From assembly GCF_022835675.1 (NCBI RefSeq), contig NZ_BQUT01000005.1:929571-993570 (forward strand): a stretch of 64,000 bases of DNA, in the 5' to 3' direction. Origin of the DNA: Companilactobacillus sp. RD055328 (lineage in GTDB: Bacteria > Bacillota > Bacilli > Lactobacillales > Lactobacillaceae). The position numbers and the translations under genes are program-made. Below, one piece after another: positions 18,591 through 27,074 of this stretch. How positions within the stretch are numbered: position 1 is the stretch's first letter; each line of letters opens with the position of its first letter. The notes under the pieces were generated by a model. That model ran no database searches. It saw only the letters and a list, made by a program, of their open reading frames with translations, and had not been told where the DNA came from.

Positions 18591-20026
18591 TATTTAAATG
18601 CCTCCTTATTTAAAGGATCAACATTCAAAGTCTCAGATTCTCCATCAAAACTTGGTCCGTGATTAAGAGTTTTCTTAGAATACCAAATCATCACGCCACC
18701 TAGTAAAGTGAAGAGTGAGAAGTAAAGAATGTTACTAAATAGTAATTGACCGGCAGTTGATGTTGGTGAAACTGCATCGGCAATTGTATACAATCCGTAA
18801 ACAATCCAAGGATATCTGCCTAGTTCGGTAACTAACCAACCAGCTGTATTACCAATAAATGGAAGCCAGATAGTGAATCCAAGAACGTAAAGCCACCAAC
18901 GTTTAGTTTCAACATTATCAGTTTTTTTACGGTTGAAGTATAGACCTAGAATTGATAGTAAGAAGAATAGAGAACCAATTCCAGTCATAACACGGAAACT
19001 CCAGAATAGAGTCTTTGGTGGTACGTAGTAGTCTTTTATTTTGTGACCAAACTTAGCATCAAACTTTTCGTGTAGTTCTTTATTAATAGTATTCATACCT
19101 TTAACTGAACCTGATGGTTTGTGATAAGTAAGAATACTTAATACGTAAGGAACTTCAATTTTTGCGCCAACTTTATGATTCTTTGAGTCTATTGTTTGTA
19201 CAATAGCCCAAGGTGCAGGGTCACTGGTATCTTCGTAGATACCTTCTGTAGCAGCGAATTTCATTGGTTGATCTTTGATAACTTGTTGCATCTGAAGATC
19301 ACCAGTTATTAAAGTGATTGCTGAAGCAAACATAGCAACCCACATAGCAACGCGCATTGATTTCTTATAGAAAGGAACTTCTTGTTTCTTCAAGATTCCC
19401 CATGCACTCATACCAGCGATTACAAAAGCTGCTGTAGCAAAAGCCGCAATAATCAAATGCGGAAAGACATTCCATAATTGTGGATTTTTAAGAACTGCTG
19501 AGAAATCTAGTAGCTTAACTCTTTGGGTAACTGTATTAATAGCGTAACCAGTTGGATGTTGCATAAAACTATTAGCAGCTAAAATCCAAATAGCTGATAA
19601 CATTGTTCCAATTGATGTTAGCCAGATAAATGATAAATGAAGACCTGGTTTCACACGATCCCAAGTAAACATCCATAAACCTATAAAAACAGATTCCATA
19701 AAGAAAGCTAATAAAGCTTCAATGGCTAAAGGAGCCCCAAAAATATCCCCCATAAAACGTGAATAATTTGACCAATTCATACCGAATTGGAATTCTTGAA
19801 TAATACCAGTAACAATACCGACAGCAAAACTAAGTAGGAAGATTTTTCCCCAAAATTTTGTCATCTTTTTATAAACATCATCTTTTTTGACTACATACAG
19901 TGTTTCCATGATAGCGATGATGAATCCCATTCCGATTGAAAACGGAACAAAGAAGAAATGGAAAATCGTTGTCATCGCAAATTGGAAACGAGCCAAATTG
20001 AGAATGCTAAGTCCAAGACCAAACAT
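18590..20026 (-). CDS. cydA: Cytochrome bd quinol oxidase subunit I
   Basis: A 478-residue protein, first gene of cydABDC. It carries the heme ligands of subunit I: the N-terminal histidine in TTIFHFFFVPFSIG, and the QPMKFAATEG stretch of the quinol-binding Q loop near residue 246. The Q loop is short, as usual for Firmicutes. GRYPWIVYG near residue 395 is the conserved heme d/b595 segment. A very strong GGAGG precedes the ATG. Lactobacilli generally cannot make heme, so function would depend on heme uptake. A cre-like site lies 125 bases upstream. Confidence 0.96.
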   Translation of the reverse strand: MFGLGLSILNLARFQFAMTTIFHFFFVPFSIGMGFIIAIMETLYVVKKDDVYKKMTKFWGKIFLLSFAVGIVTGIIQEFQFGMNWSNYSRFMGDIFGAPLAIEALLAFFMESVFIGLWMFTWDRVKPGLHLSFIWLTSIGTMLSAIWILAANSFMQHPTGYAINTVTQRVKLLDFSAVLKNPQLWNVFPHLIIAAFATAAFVIAGMSAWGILKKQEVPFYKKSMRVAMWVAMFASAITLITGDLQMQQVIKDQPMKFAATEGIYEDTSDPAPWAIVQTIDSKNHKVGAKIEVPYVLSILTYHKPSGSVKGMNTINKELHEKFDAKFGHKIKDYYVPPKTLFWSFRVMTGIGSLFFLLSILGLYFNRKKTDNVETKRWWLYVLGFTIWLPFIGNTAGWLVTELGRYPWIVYGLYTIADAVSPTSTAGQLLFSNILYFSLFTLLGGVMIWYSKKTLNHGPSFDGESETLNVDPLNKEAFK

Positions 20027-20150
20027 TATTTATATCCTCCTTTTTTATACTTTCAATAGTAAGTTTACGAGTGACAATGTATATAATCAAGGGGTTAACA
20101 GAATTTATACAGTAAAAAAAAGAATTCGACGAAGTTCGACCACAAAAGGT

Positions 20151-20165
20151 ATGTAAACGTGTACA
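20151..20165 (-). promoter_or_regulatory. cre-like site upstream of cydA
   Basis: ATGTAAACGTGTACA matches the cre consensus except at one weakly conserved position (W11 is G). It lies about 125 bases before the cydA start within a 254-base gap that must contain the cyd promoter. The flanking TTCGAC-GAAG-TTCGAC direct repeat at about 20126-20141 is another possible protein site. No Rex-type site was recognised. Confidence 0.5.
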
Positions 20166-20240
20166 AAAATAAGTTTTCATCGTTAACTTTATGCGCGAAA
20201 ATCTGATGTTTTCTTCATATATATGCTTGTTTAAAATAAT

Positions 20241-20270
20241 AAAAAAAGCAATGAGTTTATACTCATTGCT
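20241..20270 (-). terminator. Terminator after the pdxK/thiD-like gene
   Basis: On the minus strand AGCAATGAGT and ACTCATTGCT form a 9-10-bp stem followed by seven Ts at 20247-20241, ten bases after the upstream gene's stop. Confidence 0.85.
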
Positions 20271-20280
20271 GAAGATGTGA

Positions 20281-21081
20281 TTATAATTTTACAAAATGGT
20301 TAATTGGACCAAACTTATGACCAACAGCTATTTCATTTTTAATGGCTGCATGTGTGAATTTTTTAGCAGTAGCAACACTATCAGCAATTGAATTACCTTT
20401 AGCAATTTCTGACACGATACAAGCTGCTAAAGTATCGCCGGTTCCATTAACGCGATCTGTTTTAATGTATCCTTCAGAAAGCCAAGTTGTTTCGCCATTT
20501 TCTAATAGAAGTAAGTCACGGACCTCAGTTTGTGAGTCGTCATTATGACTACCTTTTAGTAGGACGTTCTTAACTCCCATAGCTTGCAACTTCTTGGCAG
20601 CGATTAACATATCTTCATCGTTAGTTATTTTCATGTCAGCTAATTTTTGAGCTTCAAAGAAATTAGGAGTAATCATATCGGCTAATGGAAGCAGTTGATT
20701 TACAAGTGTTTGATAAGCAGATTCCTCTAATAACATATTACCGTGTTTAGTGATGATAACAGGATCTAATACAAAGAAACCGAAATCATACTTTTGAATA
20801 TTTTCGACAACTGATTCAATAGTAGCTGTGTCAGCTAACATTCCAGTTTTAAAAGCTGAAATTGTAAAATCTTCAGCTAAGGCAGCACATTGAGCGTTGA
20901 TAAATTCAACGGGCATTACATGGCTGGCAGATATTTGATAAGAATTACCAGCAACAGCTGCAGTTAGTACCGACATACCGTAGGTATCGCGTGCCATGAA
21001 AGTTTTTAAGTCAGCCTGTGCTCCGGCGCTTCCATCACAGTCAGAACCAGCAATTGTGAGAACCTGAGGATATGAAATCAT
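20281..21081 (-). CDS. Pyridoxine/hydroxymethylpyrimidine kinase (PdxK/ThiD family)
   Basis: A 266-residue ribokinase-fold enzyme. It has TIAGSDCDGSAGAQADLKTF at residues 9-28 and the anion-hole/catalytic motif NGTGDTLAACIVSEIAKG near 214-231, with Asp as base. It phosphorylates vitamin B6 vitamers or HMP. The GTGD form rather than the GTGCT of canonical ThiD leans toward the pyridoxal kinase branch found in Firmicutes, but I cannot separate the two by eye. It is a single gene with its own terminator; no thiamine genes or TPP riboswitch are seen nearby. Confidence 0.8.
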   Translation of the reverse strand: MISYPQVLTIAGSDCDGSAGAQADLKTFMARDTYGMSVLTAAVAGNSYQISASHVMPVEFINAQCAALAEDFTISAFKTGMLADTATIESVVENIQKYDFGFFVLDPVIITKHGNMLLEESAYQTLVNQLLPLADMITPNFFEAQKLADMKITNDEDMLIAAKKLQAMGVKNVLLKGSHNDDSQTEVRDLLLLENGETTWLSEGYIKTDRVNGTGDTLAACIVSEIAKGNSIADSVATAKKFTHAAIKNEIAVGHKFGPINHFVKL

Positions 21082-21176
21082 AAAGTTACTCCTTTTAATT
21101 GTATTTACAAGTTGAATAATACCACAATTACGAGTAATAGTTTATAGTAATAAAAAAGGTAAGTTAGGAGCAAGTG

Positions 21177-21947
21177 ATGAAAGTCGGATTTATTGGTGCC
21201 GGTAGTATCGGCGGAGCTATGATTAAAGGGTTAATTAATTCTGGTGTGGACCCTGAAGACGTATTAGTTAAAGGTGGGCATTCAAATCGCGCGCAAGAAT
21301 TACAAAAAGAGTTGCAATTTAATTTAATAACTAATTACGATGAACTTAAAGTAACAGATATAATTATTGTGGCAGTTGGTAGCCCAGCTTTAGATGGTGT
21401 TTTCTCAGAATTGAAGAAGATAGTAAAAGACCAACCAGTAGTGTCAGTTTCGGGTGGATCAACTATTGAATTTATGCATAATTACCTTCCTAACTATTCG
21501 GTTGCTCTCGCTATTCCGAATACTCCAGTAAGTATTGGTGAAGGTGTGACAGGAATTTCTTATGCTGAAGAATTTACGCAAGAACAACGCGACATTGTGA
21601 AATCGGTTTTTGAGAAAATGGGACAATTGATTGAAGTTCCAGAATCACAATTAGGAATTTTTGGTACAGTTGCTGGATGTTCACCCGCGTTTATTGATGT
21701 ATTAATAGAAGCACTAAGTGATGCAGGTGTGTTAAATGGATTACCTAGACAATTGTCGTATGATGCGGTTATTCAAATGTTGATTGGTTCAGCTAAGCTT
21801 GCTCAACAACACAACGGTCATGTTGCTGAATTAAAAGATCAAGTAACAAGTCCCGGTGGTAGCACTATTCGAGGAGTTGCGGCATTAGAAGAAAATGGAT
21901 TTAGAAATGCTTTGATCAAAGCGGTAGATGCAGCGCAAAATGGATAA
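21177..21947 (+). CDS. proC: Pyrroline-5-carboxylate reductase
   Basis: A 256-residue NAD(P)H-dependent enzyme that makes proline from pyrroline-5-carboxylate. The Rossmann motif FIGAGSIGGAM is at residues 5-15, SVSGGSTIEF near 92, and the C-terminal signature QVTSPGGSTIRGVAALE matches the ProC pattern. I take the ATG at 21177 because GGAG ends six bases upstream; an adjacent GTG at 21174 would be only three bases away. No proA or proB is in the window, so it may serve ornithine- or arginine-derived substrate. A strong terminator follows. Confidence 0.93.
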   Translation: MKVGFIGAGSIGGAMIKGLINSGVDPEDVLVKGGHSNRAQELQKELQFNLITNYDELKVTDIIIVAVGSPALDGVFSELKKIVKDQPVVSVSGGSTIEFMHNYLPNYSVALAIPNTPVSIGEGVTGISYAEEFTQEQRDIVKSVFEKMGQLIEVPESQLGIFGTVAGCSPAFIDVLIEALSDAGVLNGLPRQLSYDAVIQMLIGSAKLAQQHNGHVAELKDQVTSPGGSTIRGVAALEENGFRNALIKAVDAAQNG

Positions 21948-21948
21948 C

Positions 21949-21980
21949 AAAAAAGGTCGCCAGATGGCGACCTTTTTTGT
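21949..21980. terminator. Terminator downstream of proC
   Basis: AAAAAAGGTCGCC and GGCGACCTTTTTT pair around a four-base loop. T runs on both strands also serve the convergent small gene ending at 21992. Confidence 0.93.
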
Positions 21981-21991
21981 TTGGCTAGAGC

Positions 21992-22252
21992 CTATTTCAT
22001 AATGACAATTAAAGGTATAAGAGCGGCAATAATAATTATTATGATAGGTAATATTATATAAATTGATGATAAAGTTTTAATATTTAAATCTTTAATAATT
22101 AGTTTATTAAACGAAACAAAAGTTATTAAGGTGCAAATAAGAGCAGCGAATTGCATCACAGTTTGAAAAGTAGTGATTGGTTTGAAAAGTGTAACTACAT
22201 AATTTACTGTTATTAAAGTTAGACAATTCAATATTAAAAAGTATTTTTTCAT
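21992..22252 (-). CDS. Small membrane protein, function unknown
   Basis: An 86-residue protein with three predicted membrane segments (about residues 4-22, 30-48 and 61-84) and a short lysine-containing loop in between. The last segment is almost wholly Ile/Leu. GAGG lies before the ATG at 22252 and the proC terminator lies just after its stop, so it looks like a real gene. I recognise no family. It is downstream of an XRE-membrane regulator gene on the same strand, separated by 216 bases without a clear terminator. Confidence 0.6.
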   Translation of the reverse strand: MKKYFLILNCLTLITVNYVVTLFKPITTFQTVMQFAALICTLITFVSFNKLIIKDLNIKTLSSIYIILPIIIIIIAALIPLIVIMK

Positions 22253-22468
22253 GTTAAGTTCCTCATCTATATTAATTTACGTGGCATCACTTTCATATTA
22301 TTAGATAAAGAACGTTAAAAATAAAAGAAATAATTGATTGCTTTTATTGTTGCGAAACTAACAACGTGAATAACCGTTGCTATATGTGTCTTATGGGCAT
22401 TGTAAAAATACTGAATGTAAATTATTTATTACGTAGTACTTAATCAATTATAGATAATAAATTGGTAG

Positions 22469-22939
22469 TTAAATAATTGAAATCGTACTAAATCCTAAAA
22501 ATTCAGTAATAAAAATATATATAACAAAACAATTATACAAAATAGCACAGATACAGATTATATTTATTAATTTATAAAACGTGTTATTTTTTTTATTTTT
22601 AAGTAATAAAAACGGAACTATAACAAGACCTAAAGGAGCGACCAGAAATTGTATACATGCAAGTAAAAGTAGAAAAAAACTCTCATCGTTTCTCTCAGGA
22701 ACAATATTTTTGGATTTTGGTAATCTTGAAGTTGTCTTAATCTTAGGTGTCAAAATTAATTGTTGAATATCACAATGATATAGCTCACTTAGTTCGCTTA
22801 AGATATCAAGATTGGGAGTGATTTTACCGATTTCCCATTGGGAAATAGTTTGTCTAGTTACGTGTAAGTGTTCAGCAACGAATTCTTGTGTGAGTTTTGA
22901 TTTTTTACGATACTTTTTTAAGTTCTCTGAAATTTCCAT
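22469..22939 (-). CDS. XRE-family transcriptional regulator with C-terminal membrane segments
   Basis: A 156-residue protein. Residues about 5-60 form a Cro/CI-type helix-turn-helix (KLTQEFVAEHLHVTRQTISQWE, with the recognition helix VTRQTISQWE). Residues about 92-150 hold two hydrophobic segments, so it is probably tethered to the membrane, as in many lactic acid bacteria regulators. The frame is open far upstream, but the ATG at 22939 follows AGAGG and gives the standard HTH start. The gene is AT-rich. Targets are unknown; the adjacent small membrane gene at 21992 is a candidate. Confidence 0.8.
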   Translation of the reverse strand: MEISENLKKYRKKSKLTQEFVAEHLHVTRQTISQWEIGKITPNLDILSELSELYHCDIQQLILTPKIKTTSRLPKSKNIVPERNDESFFLLLLACIQFLVAPLGLVIVPFLLLKNKKNNTFYKLINIICICAILYNCFVIYIFITEFLGFSTISII

Positions 22940-22972
22940 TACATACCTCTTATATTTCGCATTAATAGCATA

Positions 22973-22998
22973 CAAAAAGACTAGTCGAATGACTAGCC
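22973..22998 (-). terminator. Terminator of the DUF389 gene
   Basis: On the minus strand GGCTAGTC and GACTAGTC pair around a four-base loop, followed by TTTTT at 22978-22974. It directly follows the DUF389 gene's TAG. Confidence 0.82.
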
Positions 22999-24050
22999 TA
23001 CTTCTTTGTATCTTTTTTATCGGAGTCGGAATTCTTTGTTTGTTTATTTGTTTCTTTTTCAAGCTTGTTGTCAATATACTGATCAATGTATTTAGTGGCA
23101 TCACGACTATCTAACTCATTTAAGTTAGGTAACTGTTTGATAGTCAACTTAGTATCTTTTAATCCAAACTCAGGTAAATCATTTTCAATTTTTGATATTT
23201 CCTTTTTTGAAAGGCGTTCACCGGATACTGTGAGTGTAAGTGATTTTTTATCTTCATTATATTTTTGATTTAAGACAATATAATCTGAGAAATCATTGTC
23301 TATCAATTGATTAATTGCTGTAGTACGAATGCTTTCTTGTACCAAATTTGATGCGGAGAAAACACTTGGAATAACAATTAATAAGCTGATAATAACAAGA
23401 AGCTTTGTTAATTTTTTGTTTTCGTCGGCACTGATTTTTTGATGTAGGGGAAAGCGCATGAATCTAACCCCGATAAATGTGGCGGTAACGATGAAAGCAC
23501 AGTTAATAATAAATAAGTAAGAAGATCCTAGAAAATATGACAAGTTTCTTGTGGCAATAGAATATCCAATCGTACAAACTGGTGGCATTAATGCGGTGGC
23601 AATAGCAACGCCAGGGACAATGTTATTACTACCTTTTTGTCTGGCACCGATAATTCCGGCTAATCCACCAGCAAAGGCAATGATTACGTCCCAGATAGTA
23701 GGGTAAGTTCTCGCGATGATCTCACTACTTGCGTAAGTGATAGGTGAGATGGCGAAATACAACGAAGAAACTATTAAGCTGAAAAAAACTTCGACTCCTA
23801 ATAGACTTAATGCTTTACGCAAAGTTGAAGAATCAAACGTTGATAGTCCATAACCAATCCCTAAAAGTGGAGTCATCAACGGGGATATTAACATAGCACC
23901 AATGATCACCGGAATTGAGTTCATATTTAAACCAATTGAGGCAATTAAAATGGCACACATTAAAATAACTGAATCACTAGCTTTTAATTTTAAGTCAGCT
24001 CTAATTTTTTCTCTGAATTCAGATGCTGAGAAGTTATAATCTTTTTGCAT
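22998..24050 (-). CDS. DUF389 (TIGR00341-like) membrane protein
   Basis: A 350-residue protein. Residues about 25-245 contain seven or eight hydrophobic segments with the DUF389 hallmarks SIGLNMNSIPVIIGAMLISP, LISPLMTPLLGIGYG, the internal AFAGGLAGIIGARQKG and GVAIATALMPPVCTIGY. A soluble region with an alpha-beta look follows (about 246-325) and the last 25 residues are a Lys/Asp/Thr-rich tail. The family's function is not established. It begins after GGGG at the ATG at 24050 and has its own terminator, so it appears monocistronic. Confidence 0.85.
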   Translation of the reverse strand: MQKDYNFSASEFREKIRADLKLKASDSVILMCAILIASIGLNMNSIPVIIGAMLISPLMTPLLGIGYGLSTFDSSTLRKALSLLGVEVFFSLIVSSLYFAISPITYASSEIIARTYPTIWDVIIAFAGGLAGIIGARQKGSNNIVPGVAIATALMPPVCTIGYSIATRNLSYFLGSSYLFIINCAFIVTATFIGVRFMRFPLHQKISADENKKLTKLLVIISLLIVIPSVFSASNLVQESIRTTAINQLIDNDFSDYIVLNQKYNEDKKSLTLTVSGERLSKKEISKIENDLPEFGLKDTKLTIKQLPNLNELDSRDATKYIDQYIDNKLEKETNKQTKNSDSDKKDTKK

Positions 24051-24115
24051 ACGGTTTCCCCTTTATATAGTTATTAATAATGAATGAAAATTAAAATTAT
24101 TTCAATATTAATAAC

Positions 24116-24142
24116 AAATAAAAAGCCCACTGAATAGTGGGA
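24116..24142 (-). terminator. Terminator after a 52-codon small ORF
   Basis: On the minus strand TCCCACT and AGTGGGC pair around a four-base loop, followed by TTTTTATTT. It sits nine bases past the stop of the small minus-strand ORF at 24151-24309 and supports that ORF being the end of a transcript. Confidence 0.8.
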
Positions 24143-24150
24143 CTAGTCTA

Positions 24151-24309
24151 TTAAGGACGTCTATAAATATCATGTGCAAGAAATAAAAGTAATATCCCAA
24201 CTAAAAGGTCAGACAATTTATGTAATAAATCGCAATTATCAGTTAATGAAAAAAAGCAGAGCATAATACCTATAACAACGTTAAAAACAATAGTGAATTT
24301 TTTAATCAT
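24151..24309 (-). CDS. Candidate small membrane protein (52 residues)
   Basis: An ATG at 24309 opens 52 codons: MIKKFTIVFNVVIGIMLCFF, then a polar stretch with SLTDNCDLLHKLSD, then LVGILLLFLAH and a basic end IYRRP. Two hydrophobic helices joined by a short acidic loop suggest a hairpin in the membrane. A perfect intrinsic terminator follows at once. The weak point is that the only good ribosome binding site (GGAGG at 24328-24332) is 18 bases from the ATG, and an in-frame stop lies just upstream. No family is recognised. Confidence 0.5.
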   Translation of the reverse strand: MIKKFTIVFNVVIGIMLCFFSLTDNCDLLHKLSDLLVGILLLFLAHDIYRRP

Positions 24310-24451
24310 ATTAAGTTATTTCAATATCCTCCATAGATTTATACTTAGTATGACGTAACTAAATCTCGGTTGTAAGCAACTAAGTGTTTGCTAGCTAGGA
24401 GGACAACGGTTTGGGACATAAATGTAAGGCTATTGTTGCGTAAAAATAGGT
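24310..24451. other. Unassigned intergenic stretch
   Basis: No gene is seen. It holds the upstream region of the small ORF and a stretch at 24400-24432 (GGACAACGGTTTGGGACATAAATG-like, described in parts) that resembles one arm of the hairpin element at 58318. No clear promoter was found. Confidence 0.4.
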
Positions 24452-24961
24452 CTATTTATCAGGTTTTTCTATTTTGTACTTATACACGGTCATGAAAGTT
24501 CCATCTACTGATGAAGTTTCATCCCACTTCTCTACAAAGTGCATACCCATTTTTTGCATTACTTTTCCTGAATTAGGATTGTTTTCGGCATGGTATCCGT
24601 ATAATTGCGTAACTTGTAAATTTTCAAAGGCGTATTTAATTAGGGGGATTCCGGCTTCAGATGCGTAACCTTTTCCCCATGCTACTTGTCTAAGGGCATA
24701 AGTTATATTTGGCTCATCGCTATCGAAATGAAATTCAAAAAATCCAATAAGTTCGTTGGTTTGTTTTTCAGCGATTGCAAAAACTTCTGAGTTATTTAAA
24801 AAATGATTTTGAAAAGCCTCATCAAAATCTTCATCTGTGTTAATCATCCTATATCTGACGTAAGCCATGGCTGTTTTATCATATACCAGTTGTTTTAGTT
24901 CAGGTTTATCTGAATTTTCAATTGGTCGTAATATTAATCTATCTGTTGTGATTGTTGTCAT
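24452..24961 (-). CDS. GNAT-family N-acetyltransferase (RimJ/RimL-like)
   Basis: A 169-residue acetyltransferase that starts TTDRLILRPIENSD, typical of the RimJ/RimL branch. The acetyl-CoA motif A is ALRQVAWGKGYASEAGIPLI near residues 91-110, and motif B is ENNPNSGKVMQKMGM near 124-138. Substrate could be a protein N-terminus or a small amine; sequence does not decide. GGAG is eight bases before the ATG. It is transcribed toward the small ORF and DUF389 gene, but the gap suggests a separate unit. Confidence 0.88.
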   Translation of the reverse strand: MTTITTDRLILRPIENSDKPELKQLVYDKTAMAYVRYRMINTDEDFDEAFQNHFLNNSEVFAIAEKQTNELIGFFEFHFDSDEPNITYALRQVAWGKGYASEAGIPLIKYAFENLQVTQLYGYHAENNPNSGKVMQKMGMHFVEKWDETSSVDGTFMTVYKYKIEKPDK

Positions 24962-25017
24962 GTAAGAATCTCCAATATTTAACTAAGTCAAAATATTTTA
25001 CAACTATAAGAGAAAAT

Positions 25018-25047
25018 AAAAAAGCATAGCGCTCACTATGCTTTTTT
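25018..25047 (-). terminator. Terminator overlapping the end of the MFS gene
   Basis: AAAGCATAG and CTATGCTTT form a stem around a six-base loop. On the minus strand the A run at 25018-25023 reads as the T run. The stem includes the last codons and stop of the MFS gene. Confidence 0.85.
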
Positions 25048-26211
25048 GTGTGTATTTAGTATTTTATTTAAGATAATTACTGCGATTAATGAAATTACCG
25101 CATAGATTGTGCTACCAAAACCGATGCTTGTAAGTCCTAAGTTGCTAACAATTAGGCTACCTGTTGCCGATCCAATTGAGATACCTAGGTTAAAGAACAC
25201 AGGATTAAATGATGCAGCTAAGACCATTGATTGAGGATAAGATTCTTCAGCAACGTCGAAGAAATGAACGGTAATTGAGGCACCTAACAATCCGGTAACT
25301 AATTCAAAAGTTAATATTACACCGACACTGAAAACAGAATTATGATACGAAAACGGCATGAGCATAAACAAGATAATTTCTGCGGTTAAAATATAAGGAA
25401 ATAATTTCAATCCACCATGAGTAGCAACGACTGCTGCTAATTGACTACTTATTATAGAGATAACTCCAATTATGAATAGAATAAAACTTAATTCCATGTT
25501 ATTAAAATCGATGAGTCTGGTAAAAATAGGTGCCATGAAAGTATTGAAAACGTGTGTGGCAGAAGCTACAAAAACTGGAATTAATAATCCAATAATGATT
25601 CTTTTATCTTTGAAGATAGCCAACTGATTACTACCATTTTTTGAAGGAGCAGATTTCAAATCCTGAGGCAAGGATAGAATAGCTAAGGTTAAGGTCACAG
25701 TTGATAAAGCAATAATCACCCAAAAAGCAATATGCCAACTAGAGATTGTACTGATATAAGTACCAACAGGAACTCCCACTACTGTTGCGATGCTAAACCC
25801 AGAAAAAATCCAGGCAATAACTACGGGCCTTTTTTGCGGAGTGGAAATTGCGTTTCCGTAAGTAAGAGCAATTGAAATCAAAGATCCAGAAACAGCGGCA
25901 GTGATGACACGTGAAATCACAAGCATTGAATAGTTAATTGAAGTGGCGCTTAAAATGTTGCCGAGGATATAAATTAACAAAAGAACAATCATTGCATGAT
26001 AATATTTGAACTTGCTAATTAACATTGTGATTAAAGGCGTACAAATTGCGTAAACAAAAGCAAAAATAGTTACTAATAGTCCAATAGTAGAAACAGGCTT
26101 AGAAAATTCGAGAGCAAGGTCGTTAAGAATACCAACAATTAGGAATTCACTACAACCAAGAGTAAAAGCAATTAAGATGAGTACCGCAAACCGTACATTA
26201 AATGATTTCAT
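25036..26211 (-). CDS. MFS transporter, arabinose-efflux (AraJ/YdhP)-like
   Basis: A 391-residue protein with 12 predicted membrane segments. LILIAFTLGCSEFLIVGILNDLALEF at the N-terminus is the DHA1 family opening, and AITVISRVIT-like (here VISRVITAAVSGSLISIAL) plus AWIFSGFSIATVVGVPVGTYI correspond to motifs B and C of drug/H+ antiporters. It likely exports a drug or sugar-like compound using the proton gradient. The gene stands alone with its own terminator. Substrate cannot be predicted from sequence. Confidence 0.85.
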   Translation of the reverse strand: MKSFNVRFAVLILIAFTLGCSEFLIVGILNDLALEFSKPVSTIGLLVTIFAFVYAICTPLITMLISKFKYYHAMIVLLLIYILGNILSATSINYSMLVISRVITAAVSGSLISIALTYGNAISTPQKRPVVIAWIFSGFSIATVVGVPVGTYISTISSWHIAFWVIIALSTVTLTLAILSLPQDLKSAPSKNGSNQLAIFKDKRIIIGLLIPVFVASATHVFNTFMAPIFTRLIDFNNMELSFILFIIGVISIISSQLAAVVATHGGLKLFPYILTAEIILFMLMPFSYHNSVFSVGVILTFELVTGLLGASITVHFFDVAEESYPQSMVLAASFNPVFFNLGISIGSATGSLIVSNLGLTSIGFGSTIYAVISLIAVIILNKILNTHKKA

Positions 26212-26350
26212 ATATTAATCCTCGTTTATTCAATTTAAATAGATTATCAAACTGAGCTAATAAGTAAAGCAATTAAGTTTATCATTAGATAGATGGTAGA
26301 GTTTAGTGAAATTTGGTAAGATTGAAGATAAATTTAAAAGGAGATTACTG

Positions 26351-26941
26351 ATGGACAAATCAAAATCATATAAAATCGCTATTCGTGGAATATTAATCGC
26401 AATTATTATTGTTCAATCTTTAGTCCCTTTGCTAGGTTATTTACCGTTAGGATTTGTAAATGTCACAATTATTCATATTACAGTAATTATAGCGGCAATA
26501 GTTTTAGGCCCGGCTGATGGGGCTTTGATTGGATTGATTTGGGGAATTGCGACTGTGATTAGAGCAGCTACTGCCCCCACATCACCACTAGATCCAATTG
26601 TTTTTGTTAATCCGATTATTTCAATATTACCAAGAATTTTGGTTGGATTATTTGCGGGCTGGACATATCGAGGATTGAAAAAATATTCGAACAAAATCTT
26701 TGCAATGGGAGCTGCAGGTGCTGTTGGCTCGATAACTAATACTGTTTTGGTATTAGCATTGATGAGAATAATGTACGAAGGATTACTTGCTAGCACTTAT
26801 AAAGTTAGTACCGGAGCTTTAAACGGAGTATTAATGGGTATTGTTGGTGCTAATGGTATTCCAGAAATGATTGCTGCGATTATCTTGGTACCATTAATTG
26901 CTATGGCAATTTTAAGAACTAATAAATTCTTAGATAAATAA
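26351..26941 (+). CDS. ECF transporter S component (solitary, vitamin-type)
   Basis: A 196-residue protein with five or six membrane segments. The pattern YLPLGFVNVTIIHITVIIAAIVLGPADGALIGLIWG is typical of the ECF_trnsprt substrate-binding subunits such as those for pantothenate or folate. It would bind a vitamin and use shared T and A subunits encoded elsewhere, since no ATPase gene is adjacent. The ATG at 26351 follows AAAGGAGA; the longer frame start upstream is rejected. No riboswitch was recognised upstream. A strong terminator follows directly. Confidence 0.8.
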   Translation: MDKSKSYKIAIRGILIAIIIVQSLVPLLGYLPLGFVNVTIIHITVIIAAIVLGPADGALIGLIWGIATVIRAATAPTSPLDPIVFVNPIISILPRILVGLFAGWTYRGLKKYSNKIFAMGAAGAVGSITNTVLVLALMRIMYEGLLASTYKVSTGALNGVLMGIVGANGIPEMIAAIILVPLIAMAILRTNKFLDK

Positions 26942-26979
26942 AAAAAGCATTCACGGGAGTTAAACGTGAATGCTTTTTT
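26941..26979 (+). terminator. Terminator of the solitary ECF S gene
   Basis: AAAAAAGCATTCACG and CGTGAATGCTTTTTT form a 15-bp inverted repeat with a nine-base loop starting at the stop codon. Confidence 0.93.
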
Positions 26980-27074
26980 ATTATAAGGAAGATTGGATTC
27001 ATTAATCCATCACCAATTAGTTGTGTTTAACTGGTGATAAAAGATATTACGCAAGGTTAGTGAAAAGTGGCTTT

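Noticed and set aside
22812-23114. 100-codon plus-strand open frame over the XRE and DUF389 genes
   Set aside because: It is antisense to both the helix-turn-helix gene and the DUF389 C-terminus, and would run through a terminator.
26212-26350. Riboswitch upstream of the solitary ECF S gene
   Set aside because: The 139-base leader shows no conserved riboswitch core or terminator and is too AT-rich and unstructured to support one.
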